A stretch of DNA of 64,000 nt from NCBI RefSeq assembly GCF_014696925.1, contig NZ_JACJQY010000015.1:42242-106241 (forward strand). Direction: 5' to 3'. Made by a program: the position numbers and the translations under genes. The notes under the pieces were generated by a model. The model was given only the letters and a program-made list of their open reading frames with translations, searched no databases and was not told where the DNA came from. The stretch comes from Phormidium tenue FACHB-1050. Lineage in GTDB: Bacteria; Cyanobacteriota; Cyanobacteriia; Pseudanabaenales; Pseudanabaenaceae. This document shows, one piece after another, positions 33,178 through 41,547 of this stretch. How positions within the stretch are numbered: the stretch's first letter is position 1; every line of letters starts with the position of its first letter.

Positions 33178-34568
33178 CTTCCTCTAAAAGTTCTAACATG
33201 AATACTATACAAAGCATTAAAATCTCCACCTAGCATTTCAGACACTTCATCTAAATAATTTTGTTCGATAGTTCCCATGTCAAGATCAAAAATAGATTCG
33301 CAATAATCAGCTTGTTCTTCCATGAAATGATTACCTAACGAATAGGCAGAAAAATCTTTAGCTTTTAGCCAAAATTCTTTTGGTATTAGTTCAGCAACTT
33401 CAGCCTCAGCCGATGGATTCTTATCTACAACTCGCTGAGAAAACAATAAGTTATTAAATACTGTCAGTATATAGGGACTATGAGTAGTAATAATTAACTG
33501 ATTATCATCATTTTGATTTACCACTAAGGCTAACAACTCAATCAAGCTCTTTTGAGCAACAGGAAATAAATGAGTTTCTGGTTCTTCTACTATTCGCAGT
33601 AGTGGTAATCCTAAAATTGTAACAACAAGTATATCCTGTAAAATTCTAATTGCTTCTTGCTGTCCTGATGAAGCGTTACGAATATCTATAGACTTATTAG
33701 CATCAATTATAATCTTTTCTTCACCATTGTCATTGATATATTCACCTTTTAAGATCTCAAATACCTTCTTTTTAACACAATCAAGGTTTTGAGGCTTTGT
33801 AGATTTTTTGTCAATACTTTCATATTTAGTTAAAAACGATTTATTGTTTACGATTCTTTTGATAAATTCCAACATTAAAATCTCATCAACTGCTTGAGAT
33901 CTTGAATAAATATCAAGTTCATTGTTTTTATGTAATCTATATTGTACATTTTCAAATAAATATTTCTCAAATAGCTCAGAATAACTCACTGTAGCACTTC
34001 TGCCAGCAATTACATATAGTGAATCAGATTGATAACAACTAAATAAATAATTTAACTTATTTGCAATTATATTGGCATAATCAAGTTTGGTTTGCTCATG
34101 AGAAAGCCACTCAGGACTACCTATATCTAGATGCTTCTGTAGAATTTTTTTGATTGCATTTATAGAATTCTTAAAACTAGAATCATAAAAGTTTGGGCTA
34201 AAGTTACACCGTATTGTTCTATCTTCATTGAGGGTTAAAGTTAATGACTTATCTAGTTCAAATTCATCTTCAAATTCATAATAAAACTTTATTTCAAAAT
34301 CATTATTGAAATTTTTGGTTGATCCAAACCAATTATAAAATTTTTCTTGCAGTACTGAAATGACATCTAAGTTCTCATCAAAGTAATCTCTTTCCTTGTC
34401 TTGATAAATCTGATTAAACACATCATCTCTTAGTGATTTAAAAAAGTAGATAAGTTTGGCAATAGTACTTTTACCGCTAGCTTGTTCACCTATTAAAACT
34501 AAAACTTTCTTTATTTCGATTTCGGCATAGGCGATCGCACCAAAGTTTTTGATAATAATTTTTTGCAT
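33174..34568 (-). CDS. AAA/ABC-type ATPase, putative defence-module component
   Basis: This 464-residue OLD/SMC-like single-domain ATPase has Walker A GEQASGKST at 27-35. The signature-like SSGQQEAIRIL, Walker B LLRIVEEPETHLFP and the switch histidine in IITTHSPYILTVFNNLL follow. A helical insertion (about 90-290) separates Walker A from the signature. Such ATPases pair with a small nuclease in several anti-phage systems. Here the downstream gene overlaps by 4 nt and is nuclease-like but disrupted. Composition is AT-rich. A specific system name cannot be assigned. Confidence 0.82.
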   Translation of the reverse strand: MQKIIIKNFGAIAYAEIEIKKVLVLIGEQASGKSTIAKLIYFFKSLRDDVFNQIYQDKERDYFDENLDVISVLQEKFYNWFGSTKNFNNDFEIKFYYEFEDEFELDKSLTLTLNEDRTIRCNFSPNFYDSSFKNSINAIKKILQKHLDIGSPEWLSHEQTKLDYANIIANKLNYLFSCYQSDSLYVIAGRSATVSYSELFEKYLFENVQYRLHKNNELDIYSRSQAVDEILMLEFIKRIVNNKSFLTKYESIDKKSTKPQNLDCVKKKVFEILKGEYINDNGEEKIIIDANKSIDIRNASSGQQEAIRILQDILVVTILGLPLLRIVEEPETHLFPVAQKSLIELLALVVNQNDDNQLIITTHSPYILTVFNNLLFSQRVVDKNPSAEAEVAELIPKEFWLKAKDFSAYSLGNHFMEEQADYCESIFDLDMGTIEQNYLDEVSEMLGGDFNALYSIHVRTFRGR

Positions 34569-34633
34569 ATAGTTTAGATACTTGATTAGGTGATTTAGTC
34601 TTAAAACTAGTTATAGCCTATATTTTATGAAAC

Positions 34634-34672
34634 AAAAAAGGAGGTCTTAAATTAATAAGACACTCCTTTTTT
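34634..34672 (-). terminator. psbO terminator
   Basis: AAAAAAGGAG-GTCTTA and TAAGACACTCCTTTTTT form a stem with one bulge, 18 bp beyond the psbO stop. T-runs on both strands could also serve the ATPase leader side. Confidence 0.75.
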
Positions 34673-34690
34673 AAAAGCTTTGCTTAGAGA

Positions 34691-35533
34691 TTAAGAGCTA
34701 ACTTTGCCGTAGAATACGCCACGAATGATTACTTCCTTAGGTTCAACACCGCCAAGGTCATTATCAGAGGTTTGCTCAGTCTCAAATGTACCAGCAATTT
34801 CGCCAGTATCAGCATTCAACTTAGCGATTTGTAAGGACATCGTACCTTTGGAGGTGGAGTCATCCTTGACGCTTCTGTTATCAAAAGAGTTACGCTTTGC
34901 AGGTAAAGCTTCAGCAGAGTCATAACCGATCGCTAGACCACGACCCTTAGGATCGATAAAGCCAGAGCCACGATAGGTAGGAACATCAGTAGAACCAACA
35001 AAATCAACCGATGTGGTGATGCCATTTACCCCAGGAGCAGTTTTGGCATTGAAACCTTTAATGGTGAACAAAATTGCTACTAGCTCACCACCAGGCATTT
35101 TGACAGTGATGGGTTGATAGTCTAAACCATCAGTTTCAACTAAGCTGAGGCTACCATCACTGTTCCCAGTTACAGTTGCCTTCACAAAATCTAGACTAGA
35201 GGTGGAGCGAGTCATCAACTTGCTAGCTACAAACTCAGGTTTTTTGCGCTTATTGCTAGATTCTTCCTTAACAAAAAATGAGGTTGGCTCTAAGCAAAGC
35301 TCTGTAATTTCAACAGACTGACCTGCACCAACAGGAATAAAGTTACGACCACCACGGGAGGAACCAAGAATGTCAGAACATTTATTAGCTAAGCCAGTAT
35401 TTACAATTTGGTCGTAGGTCAAGCCTGGTTCAACACCAGCGATCGCAGTACTTGCAAACACGCCGCTCGCTACTAACATACATAAACTGATACACAATGT
35501 AAAAATTGCTTTCGTAAAACTACGAAATTTCAT
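34691..35533 (-). CDS. psbO: Photosystem II manganese-stabilising protein PsbO
   Basis: The 280-residue precursor of the 33-kDa extrinsic subunit stabilises the Mn4CaO5 cluster on the lumenal side of photosystem II. A signal peptide ends around ASTAIA (residue 32). The mature protein starts GVEPGLTYDQIVNTGLANKCSDI and contains the conserved Cys pair (NKCSDI and ELCLEPTSF). FVASKLMTRSTSSLDF, YQPITVKMPGGE and GKVSS at the end follow. Length is normal. Direct repeats of ATTTAACGGG lie in the leader just above the start. Confidence 0.97.
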   Translation of the reverse strand: MKFRSFTKAIFTLCISLCMLVASGVFASTAIAGVEPGLTYDQIVNTGLANKCSDILGSSRGGRNFIPVGAGQSVEITELCLEPTSFFVKEESSNKRKKPEFVASKLMTRSTSSLDFVKATVTGNSDGSLSLVETDGLDYQPITVKMPGGELVAILFTIKGFNAKTAPGVNGITTSVDFVGSTDVPTYRGSGFIDPKGRGLAIGYDSAEALPAKRNSFDNRSVKDDSTSKGTMSLQIAKLNADTGEIAGTFETEQTSDNDLGGVEPKEVIIRGVFYGKVSS

Positions 35534-35549
35534 AAATAACCTCTTCTTA

Positions 35550-35569
35550 ATTTAACGGGATTTAACGGG
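35550..35569 (-). promoter_or_regulatory. Tandem 10-bp repeat in the psbO leader
   Basis: ATTTAACGGG occurs twice head to tail (35550-35559 and 35560-35569), 17-36 bp above the psbO start codon. It could bind a regulator or act in the mRNA leader. No precedent is claimed. Confidence 0.45.
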
Positions 35570-35767
35570 TAGTATTTTAGAGTTAGAACAGATCACGCAA
35601 AGCGCAGCCTATGATAACTCTGTAAAAAAATACGATCTAGTTTGGGATTTTAAATTGAGATCGTTAAGGAGTTGGCTGTGCTTTAGACTAGCCATAGAGG
35701 TTAGCTAACTAAAGACTTAATTTGTAAAATTCCAATCATCATATTATCGCGCACGAGGGTACTTAGC

Positions 35768-36100
35768 TTGGCACAAACAGAAATCCAATCACAGAACCAA
35801 TCACAACAGGGGCAAATTGCTGATTTATCTGAGCTGGAGACGATCAGCGATCGCCTATGGCAAATTGCTCAGGATCAGCAAAGCGATCCAGCTAATCTTT
35901 TGCAAATATTGCGAGTCTTAGAATCAATCCATAAGCGCATTCGTGACGATTTATTTCAGCCAGCCTTACCAACTAGTCGCCATGAGCTATTTAATCTTTT
36001 GCGTGATATTGAGACAAATGGGGGCTGGCCGCATATTTATCGGATGAAAATCCATGAGATTTGCCGCTATTTAACCCAGCCTGAGGATTTAGAAGAATAA
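35768..36100 (+). CDS. Small conserved-type hypothetical protein
   Basis: The 110-residue soluble, mostly helical protein has a Gln-rich N-terminus (TEIQSQNQSQQGQ). A compact region follows: RLWQIAQDQQSDPANLLQILRVLESIHKRIRDDLFQPALPTSRHELFNLLRDIE. It starts with TTG at 35768, with GAGGGT about 8 nt upstream; no ATG is available. A terminator follows. It is not recognised as a named family. Confidence 0.6.
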   Translation: MAQTEIQSQNQSQQGQIADLSELETISDRLWQIAQDQQSDPANLLQILRVLESIHKRIRDDLFQPALPTSRHELFNLLRDIETNGGWPHIYRMKIHEICRYLTQPEDLEE

Positions 36101-36137
36101 ACCAAGATTTCTATCAAAGTTTAATCTTGAAGTTTGT

Positions 36138-36182
36138 ACCAAAAAGCAGAAGAGGCGTTTTCAGCCTCTTCTGCTTTTTGGT
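36138..36182. terminator. Bidirectional terminator before petG
   Basis: ACCAAAAAGCAGAAGAGGC and its mirror form a perfect 19-bp stem, loop GTTTTCA. It lies between the small hypothetical gene and the convergent petG. Confidence 0.82.
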
Positions 36183-36195
36183 TTTTATGTTGTGA

Positions 36196-36294
36196 CTAGA
36201 CGCGACGATATTGCTGATAAGCAGCAAAGAAGAGTCCGCCGAGGGTAATGAAAATAAGACCGAGGCAAATGCCTGACAAAATTGGTTCTACCAT
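36196..36294 (-). CDS. petG: Cytochrome b6-f complex subunit PetG
   Basis: A 32-residue single-helix protein reads [20 protein letters not shown] then [12 protein letters not shown]. The MVEP start, one hydrophobic helix and the AAYQQY signature identify PetG, a small subunit needed for assembly and stability of cytochrome b6-f in thylakoids. It ends at QYRRV, about five residues short of the usual tail (-RPNELGG-like). It is too short for standard ORF thresholds. The stop is 14 bp from a strong terminator. Confidence 0.9.
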   Translation of the reverse strand: MVEPILSGICLGLIFITLGGLFFAAYQQYRRV

Positions 36295-36369
36295 AAATAT
36301 TTATTAAACTCACTGACTTATATAGTTTACTTTAGCAATTCTCTTTATGAAAATCAGTTTTGATTTTTT

Positions 36370-36455
36370 TATAGCTGTAGTCACTAGCAATAGAACAAAT
36401 CAAAAGCAAAGAATCGAGTGGCGGCGCGAAGCGCCGCCACTCGATTCTTTGCTTT
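36370..36455. mobile_element. Truncated TATAGC element E10
   Basis: It has the TATAGCTGTAGTCACTAGCA left end and a perfect core (AAAGCAAAGAATCGAGTG, GCGGCGC-GAA-GCGCCGC), but no right terminal repeat. Confidence 0.65.
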
Positions 36456-36458
36456 AAG

Positions 36459-36493
36459 AGTAATAAGGAGGCTCTTTGCGCCTCCTTATTACT
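36459..36493 (-). terminator. Terminator of the SGNH gene
   Basis: AGTAATAAGGAGGC-TCTTTGC-GCCTCCTTATTACT forms a perfect 14-bp stem, 10 bp beyond the stop of the SGNH-like gene. Confidence 0.7.
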
Positions 36494-36502
36494 TAGTTGA
36501 GG

Positions 36503-37948
36503 TTAGTTAGTAGGTGTAGGAGTCGCGGCTGGGTTAGGTGAAGGCACAGGCTGAGGCACAACAGGCTGAGGCACAACAGGCTGAGGCGGCGCTGGTTGTG
36601 GCTCTACTTCTCCATTCAGCGCATTTGGGGCAGGCTGCACTAAGAACAATTGCTCAGTGCTGGCATACAATTTCTGTGCTAGCAAATCATTGGCAGCTTC
36701 AGTGAGATGGATCGGATCGATGAAGGCTTGTTGGTTAGTATCTTGAAATAGCTGATAAAAATTAACAAATCTTGGCTTGAGAGGACTATTGCTTAGAGCT
36801 TGTTCAGTAAGCTTGTAAGCATTAGTGATGCGATCGCTATACTCTTTGCCTAGAGATTTCAAAATGCCTTCTTCTTCCTTAGTTAAGGATTTTTGCTTGC
36901 CTGTGATTTCTGGCTGAAGAATGATCAAAGCAGGAATACTGTTAGCTAGCCTCGTCATTTGCTGAGTATTGTAAAGATAGCGTTCGACCCTTTTTTGAAT
37001 TTCTTTAGGATCTTTGCTTAGCTGCTCAGCATTAAAAGCTTGATATTCAGAGCTAAAGGTGGTGATATCGGCGGGAACCACCCATTTTTGCCATGCTTTG
37101 ACTAGATATAGTGAATTCAGCCAATTATTAAATTGTTGGGTTTGATGTTGGCGATATTGAGCGAGTGGATCGCGCAACATTTGCTCAACGTTTCCGATTT
37201 CACGCGCAGACTGATTGCTAGGCGATCGCAAATCTTCGTAGCCATCAAGGATCAACAGAGCATTAGGACTATAAGCCATCACCTTATGGGATAGCAGTGC
37301 TAATTCGTTGCCAGAGCTATAGCCAGGAGCCGCCGCCGCGATCACTCGATAGCTGCCATCACGAATACGCGGTGGCAATGTCCGCATTGCTTCAATTTGA
37401 TCCGCAAAGTAGGGAATTTCCTTGGGCTTAAACTTTTCGGGGCTGCTATTTTGAGCGCGGACGCGATCGTTAAGCAATTTCTCGATTTTAAAAGCCAAAG
37501 CCTTTTGGTTCTTCTCTGCCATGTTGGTAAAAGCGGTGGAACTGCCAACTAAAAATACGCGAATTTCGTTAGCAGGTTTGTCAATAGGTACTGATGAATC
37601 TTGGCGGAAGCCCTGATCGTTGATTTGCCAATAATCACTACTCTGACTAGGCAGCAATTCATAACCCAATAGCGGACTGCGCTTTACGTGGAGCTGACCT
37701 GCATCTGGTAATCCAGGGTAGTTATTACCACTTGAGTCCTGCAACTTAAAGGCGTAGGACTGGGCGATCGCCACAGTTTTATTGGGAATGAGTTGGTTGG
37801 TACTACCTGTTGCTAAAACTGCTCCTCGCGCAATTAGTTCCGCCAAAATCAATAGCAGTGGCAAACCAATCAGGATCAGAAGTAGGGTATTTCGCAACCA
37901 AGATTTGCGCTTGGATTGCCAAGAAGTTGTATATCGGGGTCTACGCAT
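36503..37948 (-). CDS. Membrane-anchored SGNH/GDSL-like hydrolase domain protein
   Basis: The 481-residue protein has a basic N-terminus and one membrane helix (about 18-42), then a periplasmic domain. SGNH-type elements are visible: VFLVGSSTAFTN (block with Ser), VIAAAAPGYSSGNELALLSHK (Gly block), LLILDGYEDLR and a late D-PIHLTEAANDLLA carrying the Asp/His pair. The last 40 residues are Pro-rich with a tandem QPVVP repeat, a likely wall-spanning or protein-binding tail. The substrate is unknown; O-acetyl group handling on polysaccharide is a family-level possibility. Confidence 0.7.
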   Translation of the reverse strand: MRRPRYTTSWQSKRKSWLRNTLLLILIGLPLLLILAELIARGAVLATGSTNQLIPNKTVAIAQSYAFKLQDSSGNNYPGLPDAGQLHVKRSPLLGYELLPSQSSDYWQINDQGFRQDSSVPIDKPANEIRVFLVGSSTAFTNMAEKNQKALAFKIEKLLNDRVRAQNSSPEKFKPKEIPYFADQIEAMRTLPPRIRDGSYRVIAAAAPGYSSGNELALLSHKVMAYSPNALLILDGYEDLRSPSNQSAREIGNVEQMLRDPLAQYRQHQTQQFNNWLNSLYLVKAWQKWVVPADITTFSSEYQAFNAEQLSKDPKEIQKRVERYLYNTQQMTRLANSIPALIILQPEITGKQKSLTKEEEGILKSLGKEYSDRITNAYKLTEQALSNSPLKPRFVNFYQLFQDTNQQAFIDPIHLTEAANDLLAQKLYASTEQLFLVQPAPNALNGEVEPQPAPPQPVVPQPVVPQPVPSPNPAATPTPTN

Positions 37949-38038
37949 GACTAGGCTACTGGTGTGCAGCTTTACAGCTTATAACAATTTATCTCTTAAT
38001 CTCAAATAAGTTCATCTGGGGCAAAGCATCAATTGAAC

Positions 38039-38422
38039 TTATTTGAGTTGAATTAATTCAATTTTGTATCCGTCGGGATCTTCGACAAAGGCTATTTCCG
38101 TTGTGCCATGCTTCATGGGTCCTGGTTCACGGGAGATTTTACCGCCTTTTTCACGAATGGCTTCACAAGCGGTATAAATGTTTTCCATGCCCAAAGCAAT
38201 ATGCCCATAGCCAGTACCAATGTCATAGGCGTTGGTATCCCAGTTATGGGTTAGCTCAATGACAGCATTGCTTGATTCATCGCCATAACCTACGAAAGCG
38301 AGGGTAAAGCGCCCATCAGGATAGTCTTTGCGGCGCAAGATCTTCATGCCGAGGACGTTGCTATAAAAATCCAGCGATCGCTCTAGATCTCCAACTCGAA
38401 TCATTGTGTGTAAAACGCGCAT
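38039..38422 (-). CDS. gloA: Lactoylglutathione lyase (glyoxalase I)
   Basis: The 127-residue glyoxalase I converts the methylglyoxal-glutathione hemithioacetal to S-lactoylglutathione in the cytoplasm. Two beta-alpha-beta-beta-beta units are present with the metal ligands His5, Glu56, His74 and Glu122. The family sequences [20 protein letters not shown] and [18 protein letters not shown] are present. Length is standard. Confidence 0.95.
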   Translation of the reverse strand: MRVLHTMIRVGDLERSLDFYSNVLGMKILRRKDYPDGRFTLAFVGYGDESSNAVIELTHNWDTNAYDIGTGYGHIALGMENIYTACEAIREKGGKISREPGPMKHGTTEIAFVEDPDGYKIELIQLK

Positions 38423-38478
38423 TTTAGTTTTCCTCTAAAGTTTTTTGTTAGAGATATGCTTGGCATATCTCTAATATT

Positions 38479-38928
38479 TTAACGATCATAATCTTCATCA
38501 TCTAGACTCTTAGGCTCAACTAACCAGTCAGAGTTTTGTCCGCCGATAATTACTTCTTCGATCGCGACATATTCTTTATCAAACTGACGCAGGGCGTTTA
38601 CCAAAGTATCGATCGCGATCGCATCAGTTGTGCCTAGATCAACCCAACACCGCGCCCATTCGTTTTCATACTCTAGGTCAGTCATATTATGCATAACTGA
38701 CATCATCTCGTCGTCGGCAGCTTGGTTGTCATAGTCAAAATAGCTAACATCCACCCCAGATTCCAGCACCTGCATATTACAAGCATTGAAACCGCCTAGT
38801 TTACCCAGCAAAAACCAAGAGTTAAATACTTCGTCTAATAGTTGTTTTTCTTGCTGAGATGGAATTTCACTAAACTTGATCCAGATCCATAAGTCGAACC
38901 AATCACATTCTCGAAATCTAACTTCCAT
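38479..38928 (-). CDS. DUF3531 family protein
   Basis: The 149-residue protein starts MEVRFRECDWFDLWIWIKF; the upstream TTG two codons earlier is less likely. It contains NSWFLLGKLGGFNACNMQV and the acidic YFDYDNQAADDEMMSVMHNM, typical of DUF3531, a family of cyanobacteria and plastids with unknown role. It lies about 60 bp upstream of gloA on the same strand and may share its transcript. Confidence 0.85.
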   Translation of the reverse strand: MEVRFRECDWFDLWIWIKFSEIPSQQEKQLLDEVFNSWFLLGKLGGFNACNMQVLESGVDVSYFDYDNQAADDEMMSVMHNMTDLEYENEWARCWVDLGTTDAIAIDTLVNALRQFDKEYVAIEEVIIGGQNSDWLVEPKSLDDEDYDR

Positions 38929-38999
38929 AATCAACTTGTAGATCTTTCAAAAATCTCGATAACAACATGTCGATACTAGTTTAGGCGATCGCGTCTCAA

Positions 39000-39206
39000 C
39001 TATCTTTTGAAAACTGCGGATACCACTGTGATTACTGCGGCACTGGCAATTAGTCCAAATGCCAAGTTAACTAGTGATTGTGTGGCTTGTCTGTAGGTAT
39101 CAAATTTATCGTCTGACTTTTCAATGCTTGCGTCTAGCCTCTCGACATCAGTTTTTAACTCGGCAAGTGATTCTAGTACTTGTTTCTGAAATTCTTCTTG
39201 AGACAT
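39000..39206 (-). CDS. Small coiled-coil protein with C-terminal membrane helix
   Basis: The 68-residue protein has residues 1-40 as an amphipathic coiled coil (KQVLESLAELKTDVERLDASIEKSDDKF) and residues 44-65 as a membrane helix (LVNLAFGLIASAAVITVVSAVF). The layout resembles small tail-anchored proteins often found near mobile or regulatory genes in cyanobacteria. It starts at ATG 39206. It lies 15 bp downstream of the KGK gene and is probably co-transcribed with it. Confidence 0.55.
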   Translation of the reverse strand: MSQEEFQKQVLESLAELKTDVERLDASIEKSDDKFDTYRQATQSLVNLAFGLIASAAVITVVSAVFKR

Positions 39207-39221
39207 GATCTGTTTTGTTAT

Positions 39222-39524
39222 TTAGTCAATATTTAGGCTTCTAATACTACTCAATTCGTCTTGAGGTGGTTCATCTGGAATAAACTCAAGTGTGAGTTTT
39301 AATTTTCCTTTTTGCCATTTTGGCTGATCGACTCTCATTAAGCGACAAACTAACCCTGTAGATAATGAGGCAACTCCTCCTTTGTTCAAACACTGATAGA
39401 CAACGCCTAATAGATTTTTAGGTAAGCAAATATATTTACCTTCCAAGAAGTCTGTACTTCCACGATTAGGCGTTATTTCAATAACATCGTTGTCTTGATC
39501 GAAATTTTCAACATCTATTGCCAC
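39222..39524 (-). CDS. KGK domain protein
   Basis: The protein of about 100 residues contains the KGK motif in WQKGKLKLTLEFIPDEP near its end, as in the cyanobacterial KGK family of unknown function. The frame runs up to a TTG at 39545. GTG at 39524 has GGAGG 12 nt upstream and is the better of the two, but the start is uncertain. It is followed closely by the small coiled-coil membrane gene. Confidence 0.62.
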   Translation of the reverse strand: MAIDVENFDQDNDVIEITPNRGSTDFLEGKYICLPKNLLGVVYQCLNKGGVASLSTGLVCRLMRVDQPKWQKGKLKLTLEFIPDEPPQDELSSIRSLNID

Positions 39525-39545
39525 TGTTATCTTGTACCTCCACAA

Positions 39546-39865
39546 TTTTCATTAGCTTATCATTTTTTTATCTTGCTTTCACGCTAGGGGTAAGTCTTTG
39601 AGGCTTATTCTGAGGGACGACGATCACCAATTTTAAATTCTTGCGCTTGTGATGATTCTCCAAATTTCAAAATATGTAGTATCATCCATCCAAACAATTT
39701 GCATAACTAGGATTTCTACTACTCTGGGTAGGATGTTTAGCAGTTTGTAACGATAAGTTACAATACAATGCTAGAGTTAAAAGCAAATTAGTCTAAAAGA
39801 CTTAAGAACCTTATGCGAAGTTCTTGAGTAAATTGTAAGCAATGTGTTGAGTCCCATCTTCGCTC
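39546..39865. other. Intergenic region
   Basis: The 320-bp gap between divergent genes presumably holds promoters for the KGK gene and the LCP gene. No palindromic element, RNA gene or clear promoter pair was recognised. Confidence 0.4.
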
Positions 39866-41356
39866 ATGGGTGGGCGATCGCTGAAGCAAACGTTCAGTCG
39901 TGAGGAGTATTCCCTACCTGTGGCAACAAATCCCATCAATTTAGGTAAGTCTGGTTTGTCTAATAAGTCGTCTAAGCCCAAAACGGCTTCATTCAAACAT
40001 AAATGGACACTTTTTATAGTGTTGTTTGTGGCGCTGTTGTCAGGGGGACTAGGTGCAGGATTAGCTTTCGTATTAAGTAGTAGACCTTTTCAGCAACGGC
40101 AATTATCTGCTGATGAAGCAGCCGTATTTAACCGTAACGCCGATGGCATGACTTCAGCGATCGCAGGTGTACCGACGCTGACTCGTCCAGTCAATATTTT
40201 GGTACTTGGAACGATCATTCTCACATCTGACTTGCCAGACGCTCAATCTAAGCCTAGAGGCAGATATTTAGCAGAAGTCGAAGATAATCTCAACGGGATG
40301 AGTGACGCAATGTTGCTAATCCGCTTTGATCCTGCCACTCAAAAGGTTGCGGTTTTATCAATTCCTCGTGATAGTCGCGTCGATATTCAAGGTATAGGCA
40401 AGACAAAAATCAACTTTGCCAACTATGCAGGTGGAGCATCTCTGTCAGCTCAGACTGTTAGTCAGTTGTTAGGAGATATCCCGATTGATCGTTATATCCG
40501 TTTCAATGTTAATGGTTTTGGTAAATTAATCGATGCCTTTGGTGGTGTTGATATGTATGTACCGAAAAAGATGAAATATCAAGATGATAGCCAGCATCTG
40601 TATATCAACCTTAATGCGGGACAACAAAAATTAAACGGTAGCAAGGCGATCCAATATATGCGCTATCGTCATGATGATCTAGGAGATATTGGTCGGGTAC
40701 AACGTCAGCAAGCATTTTTCCGTGCTTTCATTGATCAAAAACTGAAGCCTGAAGCGATCGCTAAGCTACCTGAAGTCCTGACCATTGTTAAAGAAAATAT
40801 CGATACCAATCTCTCTGTGGAAGAAGTACTTGCCCTCGCTGGCTATACATCCAAGATTGATCGCAAAAGTATCCAGATGCATATGGCTCCAGGACGATTT
40901 AGTAATCCTGGAGAATTTGACAGTCTGAGCTACTGGATTTTAGATAATCGACGGCTTGCCACCATCATGAACCAAAGCTTTGGGGTGATGAAGAGAGCTG
41001 ATACAAGTCTTGAGGTCAGCACACCGCAAACTCTGAGAGTGGCAATCCAAGATAGTATGTCTCAGCCCGAAGGCTCCAAAAAAGCCACCACTACTTTGTC
41101 TAAGTCTGGCTATGCTCAAGTATTTGCGGCTAGCGATCGCTGGTCTAAGCCGCTTGCGAAGACCCAGATTATTGCTCAAAATGGAGATAAGGCAAGTGCC
41201 GAAAAACTACGCGACGCTTTAGGAATTGGTGAAGTCTTAATCGAATCAACGGGTGATATCGAGTCAGATATTACGGTTCGGGTAGGGAAAGACTGGCTGG
41301 AAGCAAATAATATTCCTCTGAAGCCTGTTAAACCGACACAAACTAAACAACGTTAA
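39866..41356 (+). CDS. LytR-CpsA-Psr (LCP) family protein with LytR C-terminal domain
   Basis: The 496-residue LCP protein belongs to a family of phosphotransferases that attach glycopolymers to the cell wall. One N-terminal membrane helix (about 48-70) is followed by the LCP domain (about 105-300). Family residues appear in SDAMLLIRFDP, VLSIPRDSRVDI (the Arg of the active site), KINFANYAGG, DAFGGVDMYV and YMRYRHDDLGDIGRVQRQQ. A LytR_C-like domain lies at about 395-485. It starts at ATG 39866. Its final codons lie in the left arm of a terminator palindrome. Confidence 0.93.
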   Translation: MGGRSLKQTFSREEYSLPVATNPINLGKSGLSNKSSKPKTASFKHKWTLFIVLFVALLSGGLGAGLAFVLSSRPFQQRQLSADEAAVFNRNADGMTSAIAGVPTLTRPVNILVLGTIILTSDLPDAQSKPRGRYLAEVEDNLNGMSDAMLLIRFDPATQKVAVLSIPRDSRVDIQGIGKTKINFANYAGGASLSAQTVSQLLGDIPIDRYIRFNVNGFGKLIDAFGGVDMYVPKKMKYQDDSQHLYINLNAGQQKLNGSKAIQYMRYRHDDLGDIGRVQRQQAFFRAFIDQKLKPEAIAKLPEVLTIVKENIDTNLSVEEVLALAGYTSKIDRKSIQMHMAPGRFSNPGEFDSLSYWILDNRRLATIMNQSFGVMKRADTSLEVSTPQTLRVAIQDSMSQPEGSKKATTTLSKSGYAQVFAASDRWSKPLAKTQIIAQNGDKASAEKLRDALGIGEVLIESTGDIESDITVRVGKDWLEANNIPLKPVKPTQTKQR

Positions 41357-41400
41357 AAAAGAGAGAAGGCTTTGCCTTCTCTCTTTTTTTAACGTTGTCG
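41344..41400. terminator. Palindromic terminator of the LCP gene
   Basis: CAACGTTAAAAAAGAGAGAA with GGC-TTT-GCC at the tip and the mirror arm form a stem of about 22 bp. The last two codons (Gln-Arg) and stop of the LCP gene are mirrored in the right arm as TTAACGTTG. Confidence 0.82.
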
Positions 41401-41485
41401 CCATTCTTGTTAGGACATAAAACCCAAATAGTGTGAGGCGGCGCGAAGCGCCGCCTCACACTATTTGGGTTTTGATTTTTCCTGA
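41396..41485. mobile_element. TATAGC-family element E11 lacking both ends
   Basis: The internal part GTCGCCATTCTTGTTAGGAC and the core arms AACCCAAATAGTGTGA match E4 (10348) exactly. The terminal TATAGC is replaced by the LCP terminator. Confidence 0.68.
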
Positions 41486-41498
41486 TACAGGGGCTACC

Positions 41499-41547
41499 CA
41501 AAAGAGTAATGGCGGCGCTTCGCGCCGCTATTACTCTTTTGGGTTTT
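41499..41547. repeat. GGCGGCGC-core hairpin at the SDR stop
   Basis: ACCCAAAAGAGTAATGGCGG... with loop TTC and the mirror arm forms a near-perfect stem. It ends on the stop codon of the SDR gene and probably terminates it. Confidence 0.7.
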
